DNA of 13,356 bases from JBGCED01 sp045106055 (GCA_045106055.1 JBGCED010000032.1:1-13356), one strand, 5' to 3'. Shown: positions 1 to 7,449, numbered from the stretch's first letter. Program-made: numbers and translations. Notes: a model not told the origin generated them from the letters alone.

Positions 1-792
1 TTGCTTTTTAAAGCTGATAATATAATTCACCGCAACATCATGCGGGGTTAGTGTAAAGCTGCCCGCAAAGGGGTTATAGCGAATGCCTGTCAAATCCACC
101 GCTTCAAACCCTTCGGCTTGCAGGCTTGCAACCATTTGCGCAGGTTTTACAAAACGCTGCCATTCATGCGTGCCGCGCGGCAGCAGCCTTAACACATATT
201 CTGCGGCGATAATGCCCAAAAGATATGAACGGGCGGTTTTGTTCAAAGTAGATAGAATAAGCATGCCGCCAGGGCGCACCAGCTTTGCTAAATCCACCAG
301 AAATCCCGATGGGTCATCAACATGTTCAATCACCTCAAGTGCCGTGATGGCATCAAAGCTTTTCCCTTCTTCAACCAGCTGCGAAACAGTGGCATGGCGG
401 TAATTAATGGTTAAAGGCGCAGGTGATGCTTGCAAATGATGCTTTGCTGCTTCAATCATTTTTTCGGTTGCGTCAATGGCGCTTACTGCTGCGCCCATTC
501 TTGAAAGCCCCTCGCTTACCAAGCCTGCCCCGCAGCCCACATCCAATAGCCGCACCCCTTGAAGCGGTGTACCGGGATCATCGCTGTTTTTTTTAAGCAC
601 CAGATGGCGTTGATATTGCTGTTTGATATAATCAAGGCGCACAGGGTTTAATTGATGCAGCGGTTTCATAGGACCGTTTGGATCCCACCAGCTTTGTGCA
701 AATTGGCTGAATTTTTGCTGTTCGGCAGGATCAACTGATTTATCGTTGAACGGCTTTATGACTTCGCTTTTATGTTCTTGAGATGGCTTCAC
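1..792 (-). CDS. ubiG: Ubiquinone biosynthesis O-methyltransferase UbiG (3' end cut by window edge)
   Basis: UbiG is an SAM-dependent enzyme that performs both O-methylations of the ubiquinone head group (2-polyprenyl-6-hydroxyphenol and the final demethylubiquinol step). Translating the minus strand from 792 gives 264 codons open to base 1 with no stop, so probably only the last few residues and the stop are missing. The N-terminal family signature WWDPNGPMKPLHQLNPVRL lies at residues 35-53, the SAM-binding DVGCGAG loop at about 84-90, and the EVIEH motif follows near 151-155. The C-terminal part reads FAGSFTLTPHDVAVNYI, typical of UbiG ends. The start is GTG (790-792): an in-frame TGA lies nine bases upstream, and a GAGGA ribosome site sits about 10 bases before it. 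It follows the SLC13 carrier gene by 28 b and is probably co-transcribed with it. Family assignment is firm; the exact end cannot be seen. Confidence 0.93.
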   Translation of the reverse strand, partial: MKPSQEHKSEVIKPFNDKSVDPAEQQKFSQFAQSWWDPNGPMKPLHQLNPVRLDYIKQQYQRHLVLKKNSDDPGTPLQGVRLLDVGCGAGLVSEGLSRMGAAVSAIDATEKMIEAAKHHLQASPAPLTINYRHATVSQLVEEGKSFDAITALEVIEHVDDPSGFLVDLAKLVRPGGMLILSTLNKTARSYLLGIIAAEYVLRLLPRGTHEWQRFVKPAQMVASLQAEGFEAVDLTGIRYNPFAGSFTLTPHDVAVNYIISFKKQ

Positions 793-820
793 CGTTATTC
801 ATTCCTCAGTTAAAATAAAA

Positions 821-2776
821 TTATAAATCCCAAATCAAATAGGCAAGCACACTAAAGCTGACCCAGCATATCAAGATAAGCGGCACACCTGCCTTGATAT
901 AATCCACAAAACGATAACCGCCTGGCTCCATTACCAAAATGTTGGTTTGATAGCCAACAGGGCTTGCAAAAGAACAGTTAGAAGCAATTAAAACCGAAAT
1001 TACAAAGGGCATGACGGGCGCGCCCACAGATTCAGCCAATGAAATTGCAATCGGTGTAAATAGCACTGCGGTTGCATTATTAGATAGAAAATTGGTAATA
1101 ATGGCAATGATCAGAAACATCAAGGATAGCATCAAGGTTGGCGATAAATCATGCAGCCCGCCATAAAGATGGCTTGCAATAAAATTAGCCCCGCCTGTTT
1201 GCTGTAACCCAAGCCCCATCGCCAACGCAGAGCTGATGACCAGCATCACCTTATAATCAAGCGCGCGCGCAGCATCAATGATGGGCAATATGCGAAAAGC
1301 AACCATTGCAAGCGCGCCAATTAAGGCGGCAGTTACAATTGGAACAAATCCGCTGGTCATTAACAGGATTGTAACCCCAAAAATTGCCCCCGCAATCAGG
1401 GCCTGCTTGGTCACCACCGCATTGGTTTGTGTCCATTCCAGCAAGACAATATCTTGGCTGTTGCGAAATTGTTCAATATCCAAGCGTTTGCCACGAATAA
1501 GCAAGCTATCCCCCTCACCAAGCGGAATATCAAGCAATCTTGCATCGGATTGTTTTTGCTTTAGCTGCACACCAAGCACCAAACTATGGTGATTTTTACG
1601 AAAATCAACCTCTTTCACCGTTTTACCAATTAGCGGGGAATAGGGGGGGATTATAATCTCAGCCGTTGTTTTGCGATCTTCAATCCATATTGCGGACACT
1701 TCGTCTTCTTGCCTGGTTGGTTGATGCACCAAATCGGTTGTCACCCGCTTGAAATCATGGCCAATCAATTTCATAATTTCATTGCGTTTTCCTACAACAA
1801 CAAGAAAATCATTTAAACGAATTCCATGATCAAAGGGCGGGTGCAAAACATCCTTACCGCGCTGAATGGATTTAACCGATATGTTTGCAAGAAGGGGAAA
1901 TGCGCCGCCAATAGGCTCTGCATCTTTAAAGGGCGATGTGTTCGTGACCAGAAATTGTGCCAGAAACAAACCGCCACCTTCATTGCTTTCCTCAACGGCT
2001 GTAGGGCTTAAATTGGGCAGAAAACGCGGCAATACCACAACAACATAGACAAAGCCGATGATTGCAATGATGCCGCCCATCACAAAAAAATCAAAAAAGC
2101 CGATGGCGGGATATCCTGCTTGTTCCAGTTCCGCCGAGACAAGCAAATTGGTGCTAGAGCCGATCAAAGTTGTCATGCCGCCCAAAATTGCCACATAGCT
2201 GAGCGGCATCATAAAGGCAGAGGGTGCATGCTTTGCCCGCAATGCCATGGTGCGCATCACAGGAATCATAATTACAACCAAAGGCGTATTGTTTAAAAAG
2301 GCACTAAACAGCATGACCAAAAACAGGGTAAACCCCAAAATTAAGAAAAACTGCCCCTTGCTTAGATCGCAAAGCGTTGTTGCAAGCTGATCCAGCACCC
2401 CCGTTTTATCCAAGCCATCCCCCAGCACCAGCAAGCATAAAACGGTAATCAGCGCAGGATTGGCAAAGCCCAGCAACACATCGCTTGCGCGCATTCCTCC
2501 GCTTCCCATGCTGGCACTTCCCATGCTGGCACTTCCCGCTTCAATGCTTGCCGCATCTATTGGGGCAAAATGAAACAGCAGCGTCAGGCTGATCAGGATC
2601 ATCATCGCGGTAAATTCAATCGCAATCCGATCAATCATAAACAGAATGACGGCAACAAGGATGATTGCCATTACAAGCATCATTTGCAGCATATGCGGCG
2701 CGCCCACAGTTAAATGCTGGGCGAAAAACATTGAAACGCCGCTTATAAAATCACCATTTGATGCAATCAGCGTCAT
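821..2776 (-). CDS. SLC13/DASS-type membrane carrier with two TrkA-C (RCK_C) domains
   Basis: This is a 651-residue inner-membrane carrier of the divalent anion:sodium symporter / CitT superfamily, whose members move di- and tricarboxylates or sulfate. Seen in the sequence: hydrophobic segments at about 30-49 and 52-70 and further helices to about 255; a first NNT hairpin motif (FLNNTP, N162-N163); a soluble middle (about 270-450) with two TrkA-C-like modules, the second starting near E373; and a second membrane half with SNNATAV (N566-N567). The C-terminal SPVGYQTNILVMEPGGYRF stretch is characteristic of family members carrying RCK_C domains. The substrate cannot be read from sequence; sulfate or dicarboxylate are the family options. 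The loop after helix 2 (residues 81-95) is a run of three GSxxM pentads encoded by a 15-b tandem repeat. The ATG start overlaps the parA stop (ATGA), implying translational coupling. ubiG follows 28 b downstream. Confidence 0.88.
   Translation of the reverse strand: MTLIASNGDFISGVSMFFAQHLTVGAPHMLQMMLVMAIILVAVILFMIDRIAIEFTAMMILISLTLLFHFAPIDAASIEAGSASMGSASMGSGGMRASDVLLGFANPALITVLCLLVLGDGLDKTGVLDQLATTLCDLSKGQFFLILGFTLFLVMLFSAFLNNTPLVVIMIPVMRTMALRAKHAPSAFMMPLSYVAILGGMTTLIGSSTNLLVSAELEQAGYPAIGFFDFFVMGGIIAIIGFVYVVVVLPRFLPNLSPTAVEESNEGGGLFLAQFLVTNTSPFKDAEPIGGAFPLLANISVKSIQRGKDVLHPPFDHGIRLNDFLVVVGKRNEIMKLIGHDFKRVTTDLVHQPTRQEDEVSAIWIEDRKTTAEIIIPPYSPLIGKTVKEVDFRKNHHSLVLGVQLKQKQSDARLLDIPLGEGDSLLIRGKRLDIEQFRNSQDIVLLEWTQTNAVVTKQALIAGAIFGVTILLMTSGFVPIVTAALIGALAMVAFRILPIIDAARALDYKVMLVISSALAMGLGLQQTGGANFIASHLYGGLHDLSPTLMLSLMFLIIAIITNFLSNNATAVLFTPIAISLAESVGAPVMPFVISVLIASNCSFASPVGYQTNILVMEPGGYRFVDYIKAGVPLILICWVSFSVLAYLIWDL
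2502..2537. repeat. 15-b in-frame tandem repeat inside the SLC13 carrier gene
   Basis: The plus strand reads CTTCCCATGCTGGCA at 2502-2516 and again, identically, at 2517-2531, followed by CTTCCC to 2537, giving 2.4 copies of a 15-b period. On the coding strand it encodes GSASM twice, with a diverged third pentad GSGGM next to it (residues 81-95). Since 15 is a multiple of three, gain or loss of a unit changes loop length but not frame. Confidence 0.9.
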
Positions 2777-3393
2777 AGAATAATGTCCAACACCGCCATA
2801 ATTTCGCGGCTGGCTTGTGCGTTTTTTTGCACCTCCATCACGCTTAACCCTTGCGCCATTGCTTCTGCGAACAAGATGCGGTTGCCCACGGTTTGATCCA
2901 GCAGATCGACATCTTTTTGGCGAATTTGATCGCTAATCTCAGCGGTTAATTTTGCTCGTGAATTGACGCGGTTTAAAAGGATTTTAGGGCGCTTTCCATA
3001 TTTATGCGCTAAATCAACCGTGGATTGGCTGGCCCAAAGATCAAGCGGCCCTGGTTGCATCGGCACAATAATATCATCAGCGGCGCGAATGGATGCTTTT
3101 GCATCTTGATTGGCATGAGGCGGCGTATCCACAATGACAAGATCATAGCGTTGCTTATAAGATGAAAGCTCCCCCTCTACTTGCCAGCCCTTGATCGATT
3201 TAAACGCAAATTGTTGCAGCTGATCGGCGTCAGCGCGCGCGCTTCTAAGCTGATGCCATGCATTAAGCGAGCCTTGCGGGTCAATGTCAACCAAACACAC
3301 CGAAGCCCCGCGCAGCGCAGCCCCCAATGTTAAATGTGCAGCAATGGTTGATTTTCCAGCCCCGCCTTTTTGTTGTGTCACAACAATAATCAT
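2773..3393 (-). CDS. Orphan ParA-family (MinD/ParA/VirC1-like) ATPase
   Basis: A compact 206-residue P-loop ATPase of the ParA/MinD superfamily, whose members form ATP-dependent dimers that position DNA or protein cargo in the cell. The deviant Walker A motif KGGAGKST is at residues 9-16 (signature lysine K9, P-loop lysine K14). The LVDIDPQGS motif follows (D36, D38), and the Walker B region YDLVIVDTPPHAN is at 83-95 (D89). The later block VPMQPGPLDLWAS resembles short chromosomal or plasmid ParA proteins and VirC1 more than full-length Soj or MipZ. No N-terminal DNA-binding domain is present. No ParB partner or parS-like array is visible nearby, so the cargo is unknown and a role in chromosome partition should not be assumed. 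The gene lies between mltA (83 b upstream) and an SLC13 carrier whose start codon overlaps its stop. ParA family certain; function open. Confidence 0.88.
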   Translation of the reverse strand: MIIVVTQQKGGAGKSTIAAHLTLGAALRGASVCLVDIDPQGSLNAWHQLRSARADADQLQQFAFKSIKGWQVEGELSSYKQRYDLVIVDTPPHANQDAKASIRAADDIIVPMQPGPLDLWASQSTVDLAHKYGKRPKILLNRVNSRAKLTAEISDQIRQKDVDLLDQTVGNRILFAEAMAQGLSVMEVQKNAQASREIMAVLDIIL

Positions 3394-3418
3394 TACAGCA
3401 TCCCTTAACCATTAAAAT

Positions 3419-3434
3419 AATTATTTAAATAATT
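3419..3434. promoter_or_regulatory. AT-only perfect palindrome upstream of parA
   Basis: AATTATTTAAATAATT is a perfect 16-b palindrome centred at 3426/3427. It sits 25 b upstream of the parA ATG (minus strand) in the 83-b mltA-parA gap. The position suits an operator or part of an AT-rich promoter for a parA-carrier-ubiG unit. An A+T-only palindrome can also arise by chance, and no regulator binding it is known to me. Confidence 0.3.
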
Positions 3435-3476
3435 TATAACGCCGCCCGCACAAGTGCAAGTAAAACTATTTCTTGC

Positions 3477-4784
3477 TTACCATTCGCGCGGTTGGGTTAA
3501 AGTGAGCGCGGGGGGAGGGGTGATGAATTGCGGCAATAATAAATAATAGCTGCCCGTTGATTTCATGCGCCCAGCCTCGCGCTGGGCATGGTTGCCGCTT
3601 CCCCAAAAAAAGTCCCCGCGAATAATGCCCTTGATGGCGTTGCCTGTATCTTGGGCGATCATTAAGCGGCGCAAATGGGCTTCGTTTGGATTGGGATGTG
3701 TGCCATCAAGCCAAATGGGAAGCCCAAGCGGCATAAATTCAGGATCAACCGCCAGCGATCGCTGCGGGACAAGCGGCTGACCAATGCTGCCAAACGGGCC
3801 TTCATTGCCATCATTAATTTGAAAGAAAATATAGCGGGGATTGACCTGCAACAAGCGATCCGCTTGATCTGGATTATTGATGATCCAATCCCTGATTTGA
3901 TTCCAGCCCGCTTGGTGGCGCGATAATTCGCCTTGATCAATTAAATATCTGCCAATCGACCGATAGCGATGCCCATTATTGGCAGCATAGCCAATTCTTA
4001 ATTCCGATCCATCTGGCAGCTCGCCAATGCCTGATCCTTGAATGTGCAAAATAAATAAATCCAGCGAATCTTTTGCCCATAAAATGGGCTGCTCTCCTTT
4101 TGCAAGGCGGGTTTGCGCCAACTGGTCAATTTGCTGCCGATTATAATAAGGCAGAAATTGATCACCATCAACCCGCCCATGGATGGTTTTTCCCGCAAGC
4201 GATGGGTCAAAATCAGCTAAATTAATGCGCAGCATATCTGTGGGTGCGCCCCAAATTGGATGGGGGTAAAGCGGGGATTGCTGCGTGCTAACATGCAATC
4301 GCGATTCATAATAGCCTGTAAATAATCCGCGCTTACTATAGCCTGATTCCAATTTTTCTTGAGATGATTTCTTGTCCAGCTTCCATATTTTATAGGGGGT
4401 AAAATGCTGTTCAAAAAAACCGCGAATGGCAGCGCTATCTGCGCCATTAATCGCACGGGCATTGATACAAACGGGTTTCATATCCACAGAACGAATCGAC
4501 AGATCAATCCCTGTTAACGCAGAATCAACGCCGCGTTTATCAAAATAAATGCATGAATTCAAAAAGGCTTCAAGGCTGCCTTGAAGATCATCCTGCATCC
4601 AGCCATCAAGCTTATTAAACTCGGTTTGGCTTAATTTTACAGGGGGCTGCTTGATTTGGATTTCGGGGTGCGGATCAAGGGGCGTTTCAGGCTGGGTTTC
4701 AGGCGGTTGATCACATCCCCACAAGAAAACAAGCGTTAAACATAGCAGAAAACCCGTTTTATAGGATAAATCAATCTTCAACAT
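3477..4784 (-). CDS. mltA: Membrane-bound lytic murein transglycosylase A, predicted lipoprotein
   Basis: MltA cleaves the glycan strands of peptidoglycan between MurNAc and GlcNAc, leaving 1,6-anhydro ends, and acts from the outer membrane. The 435-residue product starts with a lipoprotein-type signal: basic and hydrophobic residues up to FLWGC with Cys24 as lipidation site (Trp at -2 is unusual). A Pro/Gln-rich linker of about 25 residues follows. The MltA domain includes GYYESR (G157 onward, where GYYEP is usual) and FILHIQGSGIGELPDGS. A C-terminal 3D domain holds the AQDTGNAIKG and RGDFFWGSG motifs; D391 in the latter corresponds by motif to the catalytic Asp described for Escherichia coli MltA (inference from the motif alone). 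The start codon lies inside the end of the Tim44-like gene (14-b overlap), so the two are coupled; this pair recurs in alphaproteobacteria. The Smr-domain gene that often follows is absent here; parA takes its place. Confidence 0.93.
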   Translation of the reverse strand: MLKIDLSYKTGFLLCLTLVFLWGCDQPPETQPETPLDPHPEIQIKQPPVKLSQTEFNKLDGWMQDDLQGSLEAFLNSCIYFDKRGVDSALTGIDLSIRSVDMKPVCINARAINGADSAAIRGFFEQHFTPYKIWKLDKKSSQEKLESGYSKRGLFTGYYESRLHVSTQQSPLYPHPIWGAPTDMLRINLADFDPSLAGKTIHGRVDGDQFLPYYNRQQIDQLAQTRLAKGEQPILWAKDSLDLFILHIQGSGIGELPDGSELRIGYAANNGHRYRSIGRYLIDQGELSRHQAGWNQIRDWIINNPDQADRLLQVNPRYIFFQINDGNEGPFGSIGQPLVPQRSLAVDPEFMPLGLPIWLDGTHPNPNEAHLRRLMIAQDTGNAIKGIIRGDFFWGSGNHAQREAGRMKSTGSYYLLLPQFITPPPALTLTQPREW

Positions 4785-5466
4785 GATTGCTTTGGGTTGC
4801 GCAGATCAGCCATGCGGGATCTTTTGATTTTAGATCGCGGGTAAAGGTCCAATATTCTTCAAAATTACCAGCGGCATCGCCATTACCCTCGATTAAATTA
4901 TTGTTCCCATCATAGGTCACATTAATTTGTTCGGTCACAAATAACAGGGTGATTTCGGCAATATTGCGATCCAGTTCAACTTCGGTAATTTGCGTTTTTG
5001 ATATGGAAAGCAGCGCATCTTTGCAAATATGCCCAACAGCTTCGCGCTCTTTAAGTGCCGCGTCAAACCCTTCAAACGCATCTGGGGTCAACAGCATTTC
5101 AAGCGTGTCTGGATCATTGCTGGCAAAGGCATCAAACGCCATTTCAAAGGCGCTGGTTGCATTCACAATAAATTCACCCGCATCAAAATCACGGTCTTTA
5201 TTGGAAATTTTTGCAAGTGTTAGGGCAAGCGATGGATGCTGCAAATACCCCTCCGTCTGATCTTCCGCAGGTTCGGCATCTGAATCATCATTGTCGGTTT
5301 TAAGCTTTTTGGTATTATTTGCTTGCGTTTTTTTGGACAGATTACCCAGCGGGTCATCCATTTTTTGGGTATGCCCAATATTCTTACCCAGCATCCCTTT
5401 AAGCTTAAAGCCAAGCACGACCGCGATCACAGCATAAATCAACAGATCAAGTGGTATATTACCCAT
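4771..5466 (-). CDS. Tim44/TimA-like inner-membrane-associated protein
   Basis: A 231-residue protein of the Tim44 family. Mitochondrial Tim44 tethers Hsp70 to the import channel; the alphaproteobacterial homologue (TimA) is membrane associated with a poorly defined role. A single N-terminal transmembrane segment (about residues 5-22, LLIYAVIAVVLGF) is followed by a short basic stretch (KLKGMLGKN). A long charged, Lys/Asp/Glu-rich linker spans about 35-75, and the C-terminal Tim44-like domain runs from about 95 to 228, ending in EEYWTFTRDLKSKDPAWLICA, the usual closing block of the family. The start is ATG at 5464-5466 with an AAAGGTG ribosome site about ten bases upstream. mltA begins within its last codons, and the ABC ATPase gene ends 79 b upstream. 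Family firm; molecular function uncertain. Confidence 0.88.
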   Translation of the reverse strand: MGNIPLDLLIYAVIAVVLGFKLKGMLGKNIGHTQKMDDPLGNLSKKTQANNTKKLKTDNDDSDAEPAEDQTEGYLQHPSLALTLAKISNKDRDFDAGEFIVNATSAFEMAFDAFASNDPDTLEMLLTPDAFEGFDAALKEREAVGHICKDALLSISKTQITEVELDRNIAEITLLFVTEQINVTYDGNNNLIEGNGDAAGNFEEYWTFTRDLKSKDPAWLICATQSNHVED

Positions 5467-5545
5467 TCACTTTACACCTTTAATTTTATTTAAATTACCA
5501 ATTCTTTAATATGAACCATCAGAACATAGGCGGTTTTATGTGATT

Positions 5546-6511
5546 TTACAAGTCATCACTGCGGGTTAGCTGCAAGAAAATATCTTCTAAATCAGTTTCA
5601 ACGGTTGTAATATCTTTAATCGACAGATCAGGGGTTTGCGCTAGTCTGCCGATAATATCGCCTGCATGGGTTGCGCTTGGCTTATAGGAAAAGCTTAATA
5701 TGGAATGCCCCGTTTCAGGGTTTAAGTCTAGTTGAGGGGCAAGATCAGCAAGCTCATCTGGAACAAGATTGATCGCGCTGCCAAGCTCAACCCGCATGAT
5801 CTTAGCATCAAGCCGTGATATAAGCTGTTTCTTTTCTTCGTTGGCAACGACCGTTCCCTTATTGATGATCGCAATGCGATCACATAGCTGCTCGGCTTCT
5901 TCAAGATAATGGGTTGTTAATAAAACCGTTGTGCCTTGCTTGTTTAGGGCAACCACATTTTCCCATAATTGCTGGCGAAGCTCTATATCAACCCCCGCTG
6001 TTGGTTCATCAAGCACCAATATTGGCGGATTATGCACCAAGGCTTTGGCGATCAGCAAGCGGCGGCGCATTCCCCCCGATAGGGTGCGCGCATAGGAATT
6101 GCGCTTATCGGATAGTCCCACCATATCCAAAATTTCATCGGTGCGGCGCTCATGTTTGGGAACGCCGTAAAGCCCCGCTTGCACTTCCATTAATTCATAG
6201 GGGGTAAAAAACGGATCAATGTTTAATTCTTGCGGAACAACCCCAATGCAGGATTTAGACTGGCGGGTTTGACGGTCAATATCATAATCCCAGACCTTGA
6301 CCGTGCCGTGTGTTTTCATCACAAGCCCAACCAAAATATTAATCAGCGTTGATTTTCCTGCGCCATTTGGACCAAGCAATCCAAACAGGCTGCCCCTTGG
6401 AATGTCTATGGTGACATCGTTAAGTGCAAGCAACCCCTCAACCCGTTGTTTTTTATTGGGCTTATAACGCTTGGAAAGCGCGCTTATTTCAATGGCGTTT
6501 TTTGGTAACAT
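5546..6511 (-). CDS. ABC-2 type export ATPase, YadG-like, without adjacent permease
   Basis: A 321-residue ATP-binding subunit of an ABC exporter, closely resembling E. coli YadG through the nucleotide-binding domain. It carries Walker A GPNGAGKST (47-55), Q-loop VVPQELN (Q94), signature LSGGMRRR (144-151), Walker B ILVLDEP (164-170), the D-loop region AGVDIELR and the switch histidine H201 (TTHYLEEAE). The last 100 residues form a C-terminal extension typical of drug/polysaccharide-type ATPases. I chose ATG at 6511; one codon further out is a TTG. The moaB stop is only 9 b upstream, so co-transcription is likely. Such ATPases need an ABC-2 membrane partner (YadH-like), and none is in the window, so the partner must be encoded elsewhere. 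Substrate unknown. Confidence 0.9.
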   Translation of the reverse strand: MLPKNAIEISALSKRYKPNKKQRVEGLLALNDVTIDIPRGSLFGLLGPNGAGKSTLINILVGLVMKTHGTVKVWDYDIDRQTRQSKSCIGVVPQELNIDPFFTPYELMEVQAGLYGVPKHERRTDEILDMVGLSDKRNSYARTLSGGMRRRLLIAKALVHNPPILVLDEPTAGVDIELRQQLWENVVALNKQGTTVLLTTHYLEEAEQLCDRIAIINKGTVVANEEKKQLISRLDAKIMRVELGSAINLVPDELADLAPQLDLNPETGHSILSFSYKPSATHAGDIIGRLAQTPDLSIKDITTVETDLEDIFLQLTRSDDL

Positions 6512-6520
6512 CAATCAGCA

Positions 6521-7048
6521 TCACTTTTCATTTAATCGCGGAATAAGCTCAACAAAATTACAAGGGCGAAACCGATTATCCAGCTGATGGCTTAAAATTT
6601 CATCCCAGCCATCTTTGCATGCGCCAGGCGATCCTGGCAAGCAAAATAAATAAGTGCCATTTGCAACCCCTGCCATGGCGCGACTTTGAATCGTGGAGCT
6701 TGCAATTTTTGTTGCGCTGATGGCTCTGAAATATTCCCCAAAGCCAGGAATTTCTTTTGTAATAACAGCCGATAATGCTTCAGGCGTTGAATCGCGCCCC
6801 GTTAGCCCCGTGCCGCCCGTTGTAATCACAATATCGGTGTCATCATCATCAATCTTGGCATTAAACCATGCGATGATTGCATCAATATCATCCTTGATGA
6901 TGCTGCGATCAATCGGGCTATGCCCTGCATCCAGCACCCTTTTCACAAGCAAATTTCCAGAAATATCATCTTCAAGGGTTCTTGTGTCCGATATGGTGGC
7001 AATCGCAATGTTTAGCGGGATAAAGTCACGGGTTAAATCAAGCGGCAT
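6521..7048 (-). CDS. moaB: Molybdenum cofactor biosynthesis protein MoaB/MogA family
   Basis: A 175-residue cytoplasmic protein of the MoaB/MogA family, which adenylylates molybdopterin before molybdenum insertion. Visible family features are the N-terminal strand IAIATISDTRTLEDDISG, the ligand-binding core TTGGTGLTGRDSTPEA (about 96-111), GFGEYFRAIS, and the closing LFCLPGSPGACKDGW block. Length matches MoaB (about 170-180). The start is the ATG at 7046-7048. It sits 33 b after rpmE and 9 b before the ABC ATPase gene. No other moa, moe or mod gene is present, so this is a stand-alone cofactor gene in a mixed operon. MoaB versus MogA cannot be settled from motifs alone; the sequence order and length favour MoaB. 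Confidence 0.9.
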   Translation of the reverse strand: MPLDLTRDFIPLNIAIATISDTRTLEDDISGNLLVKRVLDAGHSPIDRSIIKDDIDAIIAWFNAKIDDDDTDIVITTGGTGLTGRDSTPEALSAVITKEIPGFGEYFRAISATKIASSTIQSRAMAGVANGTYLFCLPGSPGACKDGWDEILSHQLDNRFRPCNFVELIPRLNEK

Positions 7049-7063
7049 GATTAAAGATTAAGC

Positions 7064-7091
7064 AAAAAGCGTTTATCGCCCTTAGCTTTTT
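7064..7091 (-). terminator. Weak hairpin at the rpmE stop codon
   Basis: On the minus strand AAAAAGC and GCTTTTT can pair across a 14-b loop that contains the rpmE stop codon. The T tract is part of the stem and the stem has only two GC pairs, so at best it is a weak or partial terminator between rpmE and moaB. Confidence 0.22.
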
Positions 7092-7306
7092 AACCCAAAG
7101 CCAGCAAATTTTTGATTGAATTTGGCAAGTCGCCCGCCTTCAAGTGCGCGCGCAGGCCCGCCCGTCCATGCAGGATGCCCCGTTGGATCAATATCAAGGC
7201 GCAACACATCGCCTTCTTTGCCCCAAGTTGAGCGGGTTTTATAGCTGGTGCCATCGGTCATTTGAACCGTTATTTCATGGTATTCAGGATGCAAGTCGGC
7301 TTTCAT
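7082..7306 (-). CDS. rpmE: 50S ribosomal protein L31 (zinc-free type)
   Basis: A 74-residue protein of the large ribosomal subunit, in which L31 contributes to an inter-subunit bridge. It begins MKADLHPEYHEITVQMTDG, followed by YKTRSTWGKEGDVLRLDID, HPAWTGG and a closing KFNQKFAGFGLK, the standard alphaproteobacterial L31 pattern. The cysteine motif of zinc-binding L31 is absent, so this is the C-minus form. The start is the ATG at 7304-7306, with a poor purine-rich site (GAAAGA) upstream. A good promoter candidate lies at 7393-7420, implying a leader of about 80 b that contains tandem repeats and an inverted repeat. moaB follows 33 b downstream. Confidence 0.95.
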   Translation of the reverse strand: MKADLHPEYHEITVQMTDGTSYKTRSTWGKEGDVLRLDIDPTGHPAWTGGPARALEGGRLAKFNQKFAGFGLKS

Positions 7307-7330
7307 TCTTTTAATCTTTCATAATCATAA

Positions 7331-7350
7331 ATATTGTCATAACACAATAT
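7331..7350. repeat. Inverted repeat in the rpmE leader
   Basis: ATATTGT (7331-7337) and ACAATAT (7344-7350) form a perfect 7-b inverted repeat around a 6-b loop, 24 b upstream of the rpmE start. It could be an RNA hairpin controlling L31 synthesis or a protein-binding site; the stem is AT-rich, so stability is modest. Confidence 0.4.
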
Positions 7351-7355
7351 GTTTG

Positions 7356-7397
7356 AAGTCGGATATTTTAAATCGGATGTTTTAAGTTGGTTCTTAT
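7356..7397. repeat. Three degenerate 14-b tandem units in the rpmE leader
   Basis: AAGTCGGATATTTT (7356-7369), AAATCGGATGTTTT (7370-7383) and AAGTTGGTTCTTAT (7384-7397) follow without gaps. Units 1 and 2 agree at 12 of 14 positions; the third agrees with them at 9-10 of 14. They fill the stretch between the proposed rpmE promoter -10 box and the leader hairpin. Confidence 0.6.
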
Positions 7398-7420
7398 AGC
7401 GTTTATCCTTGAAAGTGCAA
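7393..7420 (-). promoter_or_regulatory. Candidate sigma-70 promoter for rpmE
   Basis: On the minus strand TTGCAC (7415-7420) and TATAAG (7393-7398) are spaced by 16 b, with four and five of six consensus matches. It would give a leader of roughly 80 b to rpmE and could drive the moaB-ABC-Tim44 genes behind it. Confidence 0.45.
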
Positions 7421-7449
7421 CAAAAATTTTATGGCTGATGCATCCCTTA

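Noticed and set aside
83..403. Plus-strand open frame of 106 codons at the left end
   Set aside because: It lies antisense within ubiG, whose minus-strand frame has clear family motifs; the plus-strand translation resembles nothing and has no ribosome site.
2773..3393. Chromosome or plasmid partition locus
   Set aside because: No ParB gene, no parS-like iterated site and no replication gene are near; calling it a partition system is not supported.
4949..5260. Plus-strand open frame inside the Tim44-like gene
   Set aside because: It is an antisense shadow with serine-rich composition and no recognisable domain.
821..7306. A new multi-gene defence or secretion system in the minus-strand cluster
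   Set aside because: Each gene belongs to a known family with a housekeeping or transport role, and the mix of ribosomal, cofactor, envelope and quinone genes looks like an ordinary composite operon.
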